A stretch of DNA of 64,000 nucleotides from an uncultured Bacteriovoracaceae bacterium (GCA_950054155.1 CATLOT010000019.1:16293-80292); one strand, 5' to 3'; shown: positions 40,957 to 50,962, counted from the stretch's first letter. The notes: generated by a model not told the origin, from the letters alone. Numbers and translations are program-made.

Positions 40957-41484
40957 ATGTTTAATGATACCTTTTTCTTACTTTCTGCAGGCTTAACCCT
41001 TGCTGGTGCATTAGGGGTTGTTTTCACTAAGAACCTTATGCACGCATGTGTAATGTTACTGGGAACACTCTTTGGTGTTGCTGGTCTTTACGCTTGTATT
41101 GGAGCTGATTTTTTAGCGGCATCCCAACTTGTTATTTATGCTGGCGGTGTTGTCATTCTGATGCTCTTTGCTGTGATGCTCACTGGCGGAAGCTCAGACC
41201 AGGCTAACAAGTTTGGTATTGAGAAGATCGCCGGTATGGGAAATACCAAAACATATATTTTCGCAGGTGTGTCAGTTGCTGTTATTTCTTTGACTCTATT
41301 AAAGATAATGGCTGGTTATATGAAAACTTTCGAGCAAGGTGAACTTCCTCCTTTAACATCAACTGTTGAGGAAATTGGAACATTGCTTGTAACTGACCAC
41401 GTTTTAGCTTTCGAAATTTCATCAATTCTTCTTCTCGGCGCTCTTGTTGGAGCTGCTGCGATTGCAAGACCAAGAAAAGGATAG
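40957..41484 (+). CDS. nuoJ: NADH-quinone oxidoreductase subunit J
   Basis: 175 residues, five helices. The segment ADFLAASQLVIYAGGVVILMLFAVML is split by its characteristic conserved Tyr and pi-bulge region; ALVGAAAIARP ends the last helix. Proton-path subunit adjacent to NuoK. Sixteen bases after nuoH. Confidence 0.93.
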   Translation: MFNDTFFLLSAGLTLAGALGVVFTKNLMHACVMLLGTLFGVAGLYACIGADFLAASQLVIYAGGVVILMLFAVMLTGGSSDQANKFGIEKIAGMGNTKTYIFAGVSVAVISLTLLKIMAGYMKTFEQGELPPLTSTVEEIGTLLVTDHVLAFEISSILLLGALVGAAAIARPRKG

Positions 41485-41492
41485 AGGACACT

Positions 41493-41798
41493 ATGATTTC
41501 TTTACCATCTTACCTCTTTCTCTCGTTTGCACTCTTCATCGCTGGTATAGCGGTGATGGTTGCGAGAAAAAATATTATTGCCATCATGCTTGGGATTGAG
41601 CTCATTCTTAATAGTGCTGCATTAAACTTTGCTGCCTACACAAGATTTGCTAATGACAATATTGATGGTCATTTGATGAGTCTCTTTATCATTGTTATCG
41701 CAGCGGCTGAAGCAGCAGTTGGCTTGGCAATTGTTATTAGATTCTTCCAGATTAAAGAAACAATACATATCGACGACGCAGCTCAGTTACAGAATTAA
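41493..41798 (+). CDS. nuoK: NADH-quinone oxidoreductase subunit K
   Basis: 101 residues, three helices. Helix 2 has the conserved glutamate in LGIELILNSAALNF and helix 3 the second in IAAAEAAVGLAIVI, both needed for proton movement. Eight bases after nuoJ. Confidence 0.96.
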   Translation: MISLPSYLFLSFALFIAGIAVMVARKNIIAIMLGIELILNSAALNFAAYTRFANDNIDGHLMSLFIIVIAAAEAAVGLAIVIRFFQIKETIHIDDAAQLQN

Positions 41799-41807
41799 GG
41801 AATAGGA

Positions 41808-43976
41808 ATGGATTTTACAATTAGTACCGTAGCCCCGATTGTTCTGTTGCCGTTTTTGGCCTTTGCCATCAACGCATTCATTGTAAAAAGGTTTACGACT
41901 CTTGGAGTTATCTTAAGTTGTGCTTCAATCTTAGGATCTTTCTTTTACGCTTCAAGAATCTTTTTTCACTTTCTCAACGTTTATAATACAGACTATGTGA
42001 TTCATAAGACGTTCACTTGGTTTGATCTTTCTTATGGTGAATTCCCATTCAAGCTCGATATGGGTATTTACATCGATAATATGACAGCAACCATGCTCTT
42101 TATGGTTACTGGTGTTGCTACACTCATTCATATTTTCTCAACTTATTATATGAAAGATGATAAGCGCTACGGTCGCTTCTTCGTTTATCTTTCTCTCTTC
42201 ACAAGTGCGATGCTTGCTCTTGTTGTTTCTGAGAACCTCCTCTCTGTCTTTATTTTCTGGGAACTTATGGGCTTTTGTTCATACTCACTCATTGGTTTCT
42301 ATTACGAGAAAGAGGGTGCAGGGAACGCGAATATTAAAGCATTTATGACGACAAGGGTTGGAGACGTCTTCTTTCTATTCGGTATTTTGGCTATTTGGTC
42401 TGTTGTAGGAAGCGTGTCTTTTGTTGATATTTACGCTGCTCTTGGCGCGGGTAAATTTAACGGGCTGTACGCTCTTGGAATTCCACTCGCTACCCTAGCT
42501 GGTGCTAGTATCTTTATGGGTACCGTTGGTAAGTCAGCTCAATTCCCTCTTCAGGTATGGCTACCAGATGCGATGTGGGGACCAACTCCATGTTCTGCTC
42601 TTATTCACGCTGCGACTATGGTTGCTGCTGGTGTTTACCTTTCTCTTCGTTGCTACCCTCTTATGGAAGCGGGTCATTTAACCTATGTGATTGCAACCAT
42701 CGGTGGGATCACGGCATTTGGAGCTGCAACAATCGCATTGGTTCAAACTGATATCAAAGCCGTTCTTGCGTACTCTACAATTTCTCAGCTTGGTTACATG
42801 GTTCTTGGTGTAGGTGTTGGCTCATATAATGCTGCATTTATGCACCTAATTACTCATGCTGTTTTCAAGGCTTGTCTCTTTCTCTCTGCTGGTTCAGTTA
42901 TCCACTCTCTTCATGATCATCATACGCATGCTCATGTTCAAGAGATGCCAAGAATGGGCGGCCTTAAAGACAAAATGCCATTCACTTTCCTGGCAATGCT
43001 ATGCTGTACTTTAGCCATTGCTGGAATTCCATTCTTCTCAGGTTTTGTCTCTAAAGATAGAATTCTTGGAGATGCCCTTCTTATGGCCCTTCATAATAAG
43101 TGGTACTGGATTCCAACTGTACTTGGTTTTGGTGGTGCTCTTCTAACAGCCTTCTACATGTTTAGAATGATGTTCTTAACTTTCTTTGGTGAGCCAAGAG
43201 ATAAAGACCTCTATGACCACACTAAGAAAGAAACCCTTAGCTGGAATAGAAATGTCCCCCTTCTTATTCTTTCAGTTTTTACCTTAGGTGTATTCTACGC
43301 GGGCTCTCTAAGTGGCCAGGGTATTGTAAAGGTAGCTCACGAAAAATATGAGTGGTTTCAAACTCTTATAGCTAAGCCTCATGTGGAAACTTTCACAGCG
43401 AAGGCACCTCAAGCTTTTGGATGGACTGACGAAGGGTCAATGACAGTAAGTGAAAAATCTCATTACGATCCAGATCATGGTCTAAGTGAAGAGGAAGCTC
43501 ATCACGTTCACCATGTTCATCATATTGGAGCATTGGTTTCAATCGTGATTGCTTTTTCTGGTGTCTTTATCGCCTTCATGATGTACATCACAAGAAAGTG
43601 GAACCCTGGCTTTTGGGTATCCCTCTTTTCGGGTTGGTATAGAGCACTTCAAAATAAATATTACTTTGATGATTTTTATATCAAGGGATTAATTCAAAAG
43701 GGTCTAATCCCTCTTAATAACCTTCTTGCTTTCATTGATATGGGTATCTATGACAGATATGCAGTTGATGGCTGGGAGAAGGTAAACCGCGCAATGTTCA
43801 CGATGGCGAAGTGGTTCGACAATATTATTGTTGATACAGTCGCCGTCGATGGAACAGGTGCAAGCGTACGCTTTTTTAACGTAATCCTAAGAACGATCCA
43901 GTCAGGTAAAATTCAATTTTACTTCATCATGATCATTCTTGTGCTTACTGGATATATTTGGACTTTAAATATTTAA
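41808..43976 (+). CDS. nuoL: NADH-quinone oxidoreductase subunit L
   Basis: Distal antiporter-like subunit with the long lateral helix. 722 residues (E. coli about 613). Motifs FWELMGFCSYSLIGFYYEK, GKSAQFPLQVWLPDAMW and TPCSALIHAATMVAAGVYL hold the proton-path Glu and Lys residues. A loop near residues 555-580 is His-rich (HHVHHVHH) before the last helices, accounting for part of the extra length. Confidence 0.96.
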   Translation: MDFTISTVAPIVLLPFLAFAINAFIVKRFTTLGVILSCASILGSFFYASRIFFHFLNVYNTDYVIHKTFTWFDLSYGEFPFKLDMGIYIDNMTATMLFMVTGVATLIHIFSTYYMKDDKRYGRFFVYLSLFTSAMLALVVSENLLSVFIFWELMGFCSYSLIGFYYEKEGAGNANIKAFMTTRVGDVFFLFGILAIWSVVGSVSFVDIYAALGAGKFNGLYALGIPLATLAGASIFMGTVGKSAQFPLQVWLPDAMWGPTPCSALIHAATMVAAGVYLSLRCYPLMEAGHLTYVIATIGGITAFGAATIALVQTDIKAVLAYSTISQLGYMVLGVGVGSYNAAFMHLITHAVFKACLFLSAGSVIHSLHDHHTHAHVQEMPRMGGLKDKMPFTFLAMLCCTLAIAGIPFFSGFVSKDRILGDALLMALHNKWYWIPTVLGFGGALLTAFYMFRMMFLTFFGEPRDKDLYDHTKKETLSWNRNVPLLILSVFTLGVFYAGSLSGQGIVKVAHEKYEWFQTLIAKPHVETFTAKAPQAFGWTDEGSMTVSEKSHYDPDHGLSEEEAHHVHHVHHIGALVSIVIAFSGVFIAFMMYITRKWNPGFWVSLFSGWYRALQNKYYFDDFYIKGLIQKGLIPLNNLLAFIDMGIYDRYAVDGWEKVNRAMFTMAKWFDNIIVDTVAVDGTGASVRFFNVILRTIQSGKIQFYFIMIILVLTGYIWTLNI

Positions 43977-44014
43977 ACTAACTTGTTGTATATAGCAGAG
44001 AAAGGAGAAACTCC

Positions 44015-45544
44015 GTGCAGTCATCTAACCTTTTAAATTGGATCCTATGGACGCCCTTTATTGGTGTGATTGTTACCCTTTTGCTTCCTAAAGCAAAAGA
44101 GAACATGATTCGTTTTTGGGCACTCATTAACACAGCCGTCACTTTTATTCTGACTTTGGTTCTTTATTCAAAGTTTGATGTGACAACTCCAGGCATGCAG
44201 GAAGCCTTTAATGTGAAAATCCCATGGATTAGTAGCTTTAATATCTTCTATAGCCTTGGTGTAGATGGAATCTCTCTACCGATGACGGTTTTGACGGGAC
44301 TTCTCTTCTTCCTTTGTGTTCTGTCTTCATGGACGGTAAGTAAGCAAGTTAAAGGTTACTTTGCTCTCTTCCTCTTTCTCCAGTCGACAGTATTCGGTGT
44401 CTTCTTCGCAATGGACTTCTTCCTCTTCTATGTTTACTGGGAAGTTATGCTTATTCCTATGTTCTTCCTTATTGGAATCTGGGGTGGAGAAAATAGAGAG
44501 TACGCAGCTGTTAAATTCTTTCTCTATACGTTCTTTGGTTCAATCCTCATGCTTGTTGGTATGGTTGCTCTTTACTACGCATCAGGAAAAGGTGTTGATA
44601 GTTTCAGCATTCTTGCTCTTCAGGGTGGTAAATTTAAGAGTCTTCAGCTTGAAATGTTTGGGACAACTTTTAGTTTCTCTAAGCTTTTCTTTATTTTCCT
44701 TTTCATCGGTTTTGCGATCAAGGTTCCAGTATTTCCTTTCCATACTTGGCTTCCACACGCACACGTTCAGGCACCTACTGCAGTATCAGTTATCCTCGCG
44801 GGTGTTCTTCTTAAGATGGGAACTTACGGTTTCTTAAGAATTGCTTATCCAATCTTTCCAAGTGCCTCAGTTTACTTCTCGGATGCAATTGCGTGGCTTG
44901 GTCTAATAAATGTCATTTATGGAGCTTTCTGCGCGATGGCCCAGACAGATGTTAAAAAGCTTGTTGCATACTCTTCGGTATCTCACATGGGCTTTGTTAT
45001 GCTTGGTCTTGCCGCTATGACTGTTACTGGCATGAATGGTGCTGTTCTTCAGATGTTCAACCACGGAACTTCAACAGCGATGATGTTCCTCCTTATTGGT
45101 ATTCTTTACGAGCGTTCACACCACAGATGGATTGTACGTCCAGATGGTTCAAAAGGTTTTGGTGGTCTTTACACTCAACTACCAAAGTTCTCTATTGTCT
45201 TCATCATCGCGATGTTTGCATCAATGGGTCTACCAGGTCTATCAGGATTTATTTCTGAAGCCCTTATCTTCCTAGGGATCTATGAGCGTTTCACAACTAT
45301 CACTGTGCTAGCTCTTATTGGTCTTCTCCTTGGTGCTGCTTACCTTCTTTGGATGTTCAAGAGAATGTTCTTTGGTGATGTTATCGAAGAATGTAAATCA
45401 TATACGGATATGAATGCTCGTGAGATCGCCTACATGGTTCCTCTTTGTATTGCAGTAATTGTTTTTGGGATTTACCCAGCTCCGATTCTCAATGTAATGA
45501 GAGCCTCAGTTGGAAATCTTGTTAGCATGCTTTCAATGTACTAA
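44015..45544 (+). CDS. nuoM: NADH-quinone oxidoreductase subunit M
   Basis: Second antiporter-like subunit. 509 residues from GTG 44015, with AAAGGAG seven bases upstream. Conserved YWEVMLIPMFFLIGIWGG (proton-path Glu), KVPVFPFHTWLPHAHVQAP and LAGVLLKMGTYGFLR (with Lys). Standard length and order. Confidence 0.97.
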   Translation: MQSSNLLNWILWTPFIGVIVTLLLPKAKENMIRFWALINTAVTFILTLVLYSKFDVTTPGMQEAFNVKIPWISSFNIFYSLGVDGISLPMTVLTGLLFFLCVLSSWTVSKQVKGYFALFLFLQSTVFGVFFAMDFFLFYVYWEVMLIPMFFLIGIWGGENREYAAVKFFLYTFFGSILMLVGMVALYYASGKGVDSFSILALQGGKFKSLQLEMFGTTFSFSKLFFIFLFIGFAIKVPVFPFHTWLPHAHVQAPTAVSVILAGVLLKMGTYGFLRIAYPIFPSASVYFSDAIAWLGLINVIYGAFCAMAQTDVKKLVAYSSVSHMGFVMLGLAAMTVTGMNGAVLQMFNHGTSTAMMFLLIGILYERSHHRWIVRPDGSKGFGGLYTQLPKFSIVFIIAMFASMGLPGLSGFISEALIFLGIYERFTTITVLALIGLLLGAAYLLWMFKRMFFGDVIEECKSYTDMNAREIAYMVPLCIAVIVFGIYPAPILNVMRASVGNLVSMLSMY

Positions 45545-45566
45545 TTAAAAGAATAGGACTAAAAAA

Positions 45567-47033
45567 ATGGGCGCAAATTATCTCGCAAGCTTAAGTCACT
45601 ACGTACCGGAGCTCCTAGCCTGCTTAACCATGTTTGGCCTCATCTTAATTGAGGCCACATATAAGGAAGAGCAAAAGACGAGAGGGTTTTTCTTTCTCTC
45701 GGCTTATATTGGCTTAGCTTCAGTTCTTGTTTTTAGTGCCTTCGCTATTACAAAAGAGCCTCTTTCAATCTTTACTAATAGTATTATTATCGATCCCTTC
45801 TCATCTATTATGAAGATGATCATGGTTCTTGGAACCTTGGGGGCAGTACTTATTACTAGTCAAAGTAAAGATATCGATGGGAACTTGAAGCCAGAATTTG
45901 TCATTATGGCTACTGGCGTTCTTGTTGGTGGGATGCTCCTTTCAAGTGCAAACAATATGCTTGTTCTCTTTATTGGGATCGAGACACTTTCAATCCTTTC
46001 TTATGTTCTTGCTAGTCTAAGAAAAGAAGACGAGAGAAGTTCAGAAGCAGGCCTTAAGTATTCACTCTATGGTGGTATCTCTTCAGGGATTATGCTTTTT
46101 GGACTAAGCCATATTTTCGGAGTACTTGGGACAATCAATTTCACTGAAATGGCATCAGCTCTAAAAACTATTCAACAAACAGATCTCATTGTTCTTATGC
46201 CTTCGTTCCTCCTCTTTTTCGTAGGGCTTGGTTATAAGATTGCTTGTGTACCTTTTCATATGTGGTCACCAGATGTTTATGAGGGCTCGCCTCTTCCTGT
46301 AACGACATTTTTCAGCATTGTGCCAAAGGTAGCGGGCCTCGCTGCAATGATTAGAATTTCACATACATTCTTCTCTGACCCGGGCGCCCTTAATGTTGGC
46401 TGGGTTGGCGTTCTAAGTATTGTTGCAGCTCTCACCATGACTGTTGGAAATGTCTCTGCTATTGGCCAGCGCTCTGTGAAGAGAATGCTTGCCTATTCTT
46501 CTATCTCTCATGCAGGTGTAATGCTTCTTGGTGTTCTTGTTATTAATGAGATCGGAACAAGATCGGTTGTATTCTACTCAGTTGCTTACCTGTTTATGAC
46601 ACTGGTTGCCTTTTATGTAGTCTCAGCGGTTGCAGATAAGTATGGTAACGATCATTTTGAGCGCTTCAACGGTCTAATGTATCGCTACCCTGCCATGGCC
46701 GTTGCTCTCGCTGTTGTAATGTTTAGTTTAGCTGGTATTCCTCCATTGAGTGGATTTGTGGCTAAGTTTCACATTTTCACGGCAGTTCTTAATAAGAATT
46801 ACTATGTTCTTGCGATAATTGCAGGGCTAAACTCAGTAGTATCTCTTTACTACTACCTTAAGATTGTTCGCTTAATGGTTCTTAAGCCGGCAGAGAGCAC
46901 TGAGCCCATTAGTGGCTTCAGCCTTATGAACCAGGGTGCAATTGTAGCACTTTGTATTCCGGTACTCTTACTTGGTGTTTTCTGGGAGAAGCTTATTACT
47001 CTTGCAGATGGTGCTAAGGTCTTCATTCAATAA
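45567..47033 (+). CDS. nuoN: NADH-quinone oxidoreductase subunit N
   Basis: Third antiporter-like subunit, 488 residues. Characteristic LFIGIETLSILSYVLASLR, EAGLKYSLYGGISSGIMLFG and KIACVPFHMWSPDVYEGSP. It is the last recognisable nuo gene. The following gene starts right after its stop codon. Confidence 0.96.
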   Translation: MGANYLASLSHYVPELLACLTMFGLILIEATYKEEQKTRGFFFLSAYIGLASVLVFSAFAITKEPLSIFTNSIIIDPFSSIMKMIMVLGTLGAVLITSQSKDIDGNLKPEFVIMATGVLVGGMLLSSANNMLVLFIGIETLSILSYVLASLRKEDERSSEAGLKYSLYGGISSGIMLFGLSHIFGVLGTINFTEMASALKTIQQTDLIVLMPSFLLFFVGLGYKIACVPFHMWSPDVYEGSPLPVTTFFSIVPKVAGLAAMIRISHTFFSDPGALNVGWVGVLSIVAALTMTVGNVSAIGQRSVKRMLAYSSISHAGVMLLGVLVINEIGTRSVVFYSVAYLFMTLVAFYVVSAVADKYGNDHFERFNGLMYRYPAMAVALAVVMFSLAGIPPLSGFVAKFHIFTAVLNKNYYVLAIIAGLNSVVSLYYYLKIVRLMVLKPAESTEPISGFSLMNQGAIVALCIPVLLLGVFWEKLITLADGAKVFIQ

Positions 47034-47303
47034 ATGAGCTTAAGCCTAATCATCGTTTTAACTTTAATGTTGGCGGGATTAGGCTGCTTAATTTTTTTCT
47101 CATCCGCTAAACACAGTAGTCCCAAAAGCTCTCTCATTAATGATAGAGCTGCGCCGCTTTTATTCTCCGCTCCGCTCTTGTCCTGGCTTATCTACGTAAA
47201 GTACAATCAAGTTGAGGCATCACTATTTAACTCTTGGCCCTATGCTGCAATGGCAGTTATGCTAGGAACGATCGCCTTGGTTTTTGTAAATTTTAAGAAG
47301 TAA
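47034..47303 (+). CDS. Small membrane protein downstream of nuoN, unknown
   Basis: 89 residues, three predicted hydrophobic segments (about 3-21, 40-56, 67-86). No family recognised. ATG follows the nuoN stop directly, so it is translationally coupled to the complex I operon. It leads a run of seven unrecognised membrane genes up to 52029. Confidence 0.7.
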   Translation: MSLSLIIVLTLMLAGLGCLIFFSSAKHSSPKSSLINDRAAPLLFSAPLLSWLIYVKYNQVEASLFNSWPYAAMAVMLGTIALVFVNFKK

Positions 47304-47314
47304 AAGGTTTTCAA

Positions 47315-48163
47315 TTGTTGGAAGTTGTTGAGCTCATTAAAGCGGCTCATTTCATCATATTCTTTTCACTAATCTTCACTCTTTCTATTTGGATTAAGGA
47401 AGAGTTCATTACTATATTTAACCGAAAGAGGATTGCAGGTTTAGGTCTTCTAAAGGTCTTGATTGTTAAAACAATCTCAGAGGAAAATGGCTATCACCAA
47501 GAGGTGGGACGCAGTAAATTGGAAAATGTGGTGCTCTATCTTTGCTCTATTCTTGGGGCACTCTTGCCTCTTCTTTATTTTCAACTAGCTGATCCTCAAA
47601 CTATCCTCGATATGGATCTCACTCTTGGCATACTCAACGTCGAAAACTCATGGCTCTTTATTTTTTATATTTTAATCACGGGTGAACTCATTCGCGGGTA
47701 TTATGAAAAAGAGTTTATGCGAACGTCTTTAAAGGTTCCCTTGCTCTTACTTCTCCTGATTACATTCTATGAAGTAATACCCTCTTTTTCAGTGGAACAG
47801 TTTATTCAATACCAGAAATCTTTTGGAGAAAGTGGTCTTCGTAATTACCTTCTCTTTATAAACCCTATTGGCTTAATCGTCTTTGCTTTGATCATTTTTC
47901 TAGAAATTAGAAATCCAAATGAAGAGTTTAGCTTGATTAATAACCTCTACCTTAATACCTATATTTTACTCTTTGTTTTTGCTTTTCTAGGTGGGTATGG
48001 CCTTCCCTCAGTTTTATCTGAGTCTGACTTTGTGATTGGAAGTAAAATCATCGTCCTTCAAACAATAAGCCTATTGGCGAAATATTTCTTCTGCCTAATT
48101 TTGGTATGGGTTTTAAAATACAGTTTAATAAAAGAAACGAGAAGGACCATCTATGGAAACTAA
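47315..48163 (+). CDS. Diverged NuoH-like membrane protein
   Basis: 282 residues with about eight hydrophobic helices. Reading alongside NuoH of the same window gives a matching order: LLKVLIVKTISEE against VKMIMKETIYP, a middle LTLGILNVENSWLFIFYIL against LANLNVGVFYLIGV, then LEIRNPNEEFSLINN against AETNRAPFDLPEAES. Most acidic residues of the NuoH quinone loop are lost. It starts at TTG 47315 with AAAAGG upstream. I call it a NuoH relative, probably without quinone chemistry. The next gene overlaps it by 11 bases. Confidence 0.65.
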   Translation: MLEVVELIKAAHFIIFFSLIFTLSIWIKEEFITIFNRKRIAGLGLLKVLIVKTISEENGYHQEVGRSKLENVVLYLCSILGALLPLLYFQLADPQTILDMDLTLGILNVENSWLFIFYILITGELIRGYYEKEFMRTSLKVPLLLLLLITFYEVIPSFSVEQFIQYQKSFGESGLRNYLLFINPIGLIVFALIIFLEIRNPNEEFSLINNLYLNTYILLFVFAFLGGYGLPSVLSESDFVIGSKIIVLQTISLLAKYFFCLILVWVLKYSLIKETRRTIYGN

Positions 48164-48587
48164 TGAGATGGTCATTGCAATCATTGTTTTTTTCGTTGGT
48201 CTCTTTGCGGCAGTTGCAAAGAATGTGAACCCTTATCCCAAATCTTTATTAGTTGCGACCCTCTTAGCTGTTGTTGTTCAAGCAACTAAGGGAACTCTTT
48301 TAAGTCTAGTTTTCTTCTTTAGCTTTCTCCCCATTTTATTTCTTCAGAAAAACCTATCAACGAGGACTAAGGTAAAAGAGTCTTCTAGTGTTTTGGAAAA
48401 GTTTTTAGCCTATTTTGGCATGTTGCCATTGTTTGGTATAGCTTTTGTCTTTAGAGAGGATTTAAAGGAATTAATGATTTCTTGGAGCTTTCATGCTGAG
48501 AACCTGATCCTTGTGGAATTGGCCCTCCTTGTTTTTACGATCTATTGGTCGGTTGAGTGGAGTAAGAAACAAAGGAGGGAGAGGTAA
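48153..48587 (+). CDS. Membrane protein of the nuoN-downstream cluster, unknown
   Basis: 144 residues with about four hydrophobic helices and a basic C-terminus (SKKQRRER). It overlaps the upstream gene by 11 bases and shares one base with the next. No known family is evident; size and place would suit a small complex-I-like subunit, but no motif supports that. Confidence 0.65.
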   Translation: METNEMVIAIIVFFVGLFAAVAKNVNPYPKSLLVATLLAVVVQATKGTLLSLVFFFSFLPILFLQKNLSTRTKVKESSSVLEKFLAYFGMLPLFGIAFVFREDLKELMISWSFHAENLILVELALLVFTIYWSVEWSKKQRRER

Positions 48588-48820
48588 TGATTGAAGCAGT
48601 CGTAGCCTTTTGGGTGGTGGTGTTTATGGTGAAGTCTCTCCTTGCAAAAGGAAATAAGGAGGTTGTTCACTCCCTTTTTATAGCACTTCTTTTTACTGCG
48701 TTTTACCTTTACTTTCGCCTTGATAAAGATGATCTGCTTTTCTTTATACCTATTATAATGATTTTTGGTCTTACTTTAGGCACCTTCTTTTTATCAGTAA
48801 GGAGAAGATCAATTGATTAG
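48587..48820 (+). CDS. Small membrane protein of the nuoN-downstream cluster, unknown
   Basis: 77 residues with three predicted helices, separated by short charged loops (KGNKE, RLDKDD) and ending RRRSID. Preceded by a strong GGAGG. It overlaps the next gene by eight bases. NuoK-like in size only; the NuoK glutamates are not seen. Confidence 0.6.
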   Translation: MIEAVVAFWVVVFMVKSLLAKGNKEVVHSLFIALLFTAFYLYFRLDKDDLLFFIPIIMIFGLTLGTFFLSVRRRSID

Positions 48821-50132
48821 TATCTTATCTTTACCAATAATATTAAGAATACTCTGTGATGAGAGATTGGGAAAATATAAGCCTTACCTTTTACCATTGT
48901 ATTTAGCATCATTTTTCATTATCGGGTTTGGATTCTATGTAAATAATGTGGATTATAATAATCTTGGGATAGTTTCTATTATTTCTTTAATGGTTGTAAC
49001 TGTTAAAGAAAGACTTACGAGACGGGATGCGTGGTATGTATTAATACCAGCAGTCTTTTCCCTTTTTGAAGTTTTAGGTATTTCATTAAGTGAGCAAGTC
49101 GTATTTTTGTCGACTTTTATAACGATATACCACTTTATGATAGATTCAGAATTTAGCCCAGTAACGATAATGCCTCTAGCTCTAATAGGGCTTCAGGAAA
49201 CAGGGCTTTCTCTTAATGTTATAAACCCACTTGCTTTGCTCTGTTTGCTCTATTGCCTGTTCTGTGTTTTGGGTGCAAAAACATTTGAAAAAAAACTAAC
49301 TTCTGTAACTCTATTTACCATCCTAATAAACTTTGTCGTTATAGAGTCTGAGGTTTTATTTTATTTCAAGCTACTCGCGCTACTTTTCTTGGTTGCAGGG
49401 CGGTGGAGTTGGTATTCACCTCTAATATTTTCTCTTCTTTTGTTAATTGATCCGAGCAAGAAAGTCGCAACGAGCTTATTTCTAGTTTTACCAGTCATGA
49501 CAACTTTAATTATGATGACATTAAGCGAACTGAGAAGTGTTGTCTTAAGTGTCGAGAAAAATGAGGAAGGAAAGTTGGTTTTGGGTCATACTGAAATAGT
49601 AGGCTTTCTCTCTTTGATCTATATGATGTCTGGGTTTCCTGGGAGTCTGGTTTCTTTTTATGGAGTTAAAGATGTATTCAATGGTGAGAACATCTTTTTT
49701 ATAGTTTTCTTTTTCGTTATAAATTATCTAAGAAGATTAACTTATCTAGGACAAGATCTAAAAAGGAATAATGACAGTAAGGGGTATTTGCTTTTAGCAC
49801 TACCAGGACTTCTTTCTCTCTTAGCAGGCTTTAGTGAGATAGGTATCTTCTCTTTTTACTATGGATTGATACCCTTAGTTTTGTTCACTATCGTACTTCT
49901 ATTTCTTTTTACAAAAACAAATTTTCAAAGTTATTTTGATCGTGCCGAAAAAGAATTAAATTTTAGTTTGCCAACGATGAGGCCATTTGTTGCAAGTATG
50001 AGTAAAGATATTATTGAATCTTCTCCACTGAATAATTCGATAAGCCCTTTTGTCATTCCCAAGAACCTTTATACCCTCTTGGTTGTCTTTTCCTTAATGG
50101 TATTTATTTTCCTGAGGTTCCTATGGTTTTAG
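48813..50132 (+). CDS. Polytopic membrane protein, possible diverged antiporter-like subunit
   Basis: 439 residues, about 12 hydrophobic helices, start TTG 48813 with AAGGAG upstream. The segment MSGFPGSLVSFYGVKDVF resembles the G-x-P-x-x-x-G-F-x-x-K turn of NuoL/M/N (their last helices), and the C-terminal part has a long amphipathic stretch, but the PFHxWLPD motif is missing. Base composition is more AT-rich than the nuo genes. Relationship is a hypothesis. Confidence 0.55.
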   Translation: MISILSLPIILRILCDERLGKYKPYLLPLYLASFFIIGFGFYVNNVDYNNLGIVSIISLMVVTVKERLTRRDAWYVLIPAVFSLFEVLGISLSEQVVFLSTFITIYHFMIDSEFSPVTIMPLALIGLQETGLSLNVINPLALLCLLYCLFCVLGAKTFEKKLTSVTLFTILINFVVIESEVLFYFKLLALLFLVAGRWSWYSPLIFSLLLLIDPSKKVATSLFLVLPVMTTLIMMTLSELRSVVLSVEKNEEGKLVLGHTEIVGFLSLIYMMSGFPGSLVSFYGVKDVFNGENIFFIVFFFVINYLRRLTYLGQDLKRNNDSKGYLLLALPGLLSLLAGFSEIGIFSFYYGLIPLVLFTIVLLFLFTKTNFQSYFDRAEKELNFSLPTMRPFVASMSKDIIESSPLNNSISPFVIPKNLYTLLVVFSLMVFIFLRFLWF

Positions 50133-50962
50133 GTATAGGGATAGTCTTTAACTTACTTTCTGAAATAATGAGGAAAAAATTTTCTTTAATTAGTCTTGGT
50201 CGCCACGTACTTTTGTTACCAATGGCGTTGACTCCCTTTTACTTTGACTTAAATCCAATTTTTATAGCTGTTTATGGTTGGTTCTATCTCTTGATTGTCA
50301 GTGATAAAAACAGCAAGGCCACACAAGCCTTTCTTCAGGTATTTCCACTTGTCTTTTTGATGGGCCCCTATTTTGGGGATCAATCTATTATTGATTTAGG
50401 TGGATTTGATAACTCAATCTTTATACGGGATTTATCAAACAATATAGCTCTCATGATCGTAGCTTATTTAATCTCAATGATATGGCTTTTGAGTTTAGGG
50501 GCTTATTTTTGTTTTTCCCATAAAAAACATCTTCTCCTTAAATTAATCTGCCTTGTTCTGATGAAATATTCAATTGGTTGGGGAGTTTCTTTTTATGGGT
50601 TAAATGAATCCATATTATTCATATGCAGTGTTTTACCTGTGGTTGTAATACGAAGATTTCGCACGCAAGATGTCTTTTTAACTTATATTTCATTCTGTGC
50701 GGCCTTTTTCTACCATGAAGTCTTTGTCCTTCTGCCTGTAGGAATGGTTCTTCTCAAAGAGATATTGAATATAATCAAGGAAAAGGTGCCAGCTTATTTC
50801 CAAGAAGTCTTTCCTATTTTAGTCTGCTTAATAATTGGCTTAGCCGCAATGGTAGTTTTCAAAACGGAACTGTCTATCAGTCAAAAGTCTTTAGCACTAA
50901 TCGTTTTTGTTTTCTTTTCACCCCGATTAATGACGTTAAAAAAATGGAGTGAAAAAAAATGA
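50123..50962 (+). CDS. Polytopic membrane protein, unknown
   Basis: 279 residues with roughly eight hydrophobic helices, a basic C-terminal tail (KKWSEKK) and no recognisable motif. It overlaps both neighbours, by 10 bases upstream and 4 downstream. Cotranslation is likely. Confidence 0.6.
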   Translation: MVLGIGIVFNLLSEIMRKKFSLISLGRHVLLLPMALTPFYFDLNPIFIAVYGWFYLLIVSDKNSKATQAFLQVFPLVFLMGPYFGDQSIIDLGGFDNSIFIRDLSNNIALMIVAYLISMIWLLSLGAYFCFSHKKHLLLKLICLVLMKYSIGWGVSFYGLNESILFICSVLPVVVIRRFRTQDVFLTYISFCAAFFYHEVFVLLPVGMVLLKEILNIIKEKVPAYFQEVFPILVCLIIGLAAMVVFKTELSISQKSLALIVFVFFSPRLMTLKKWSEKK

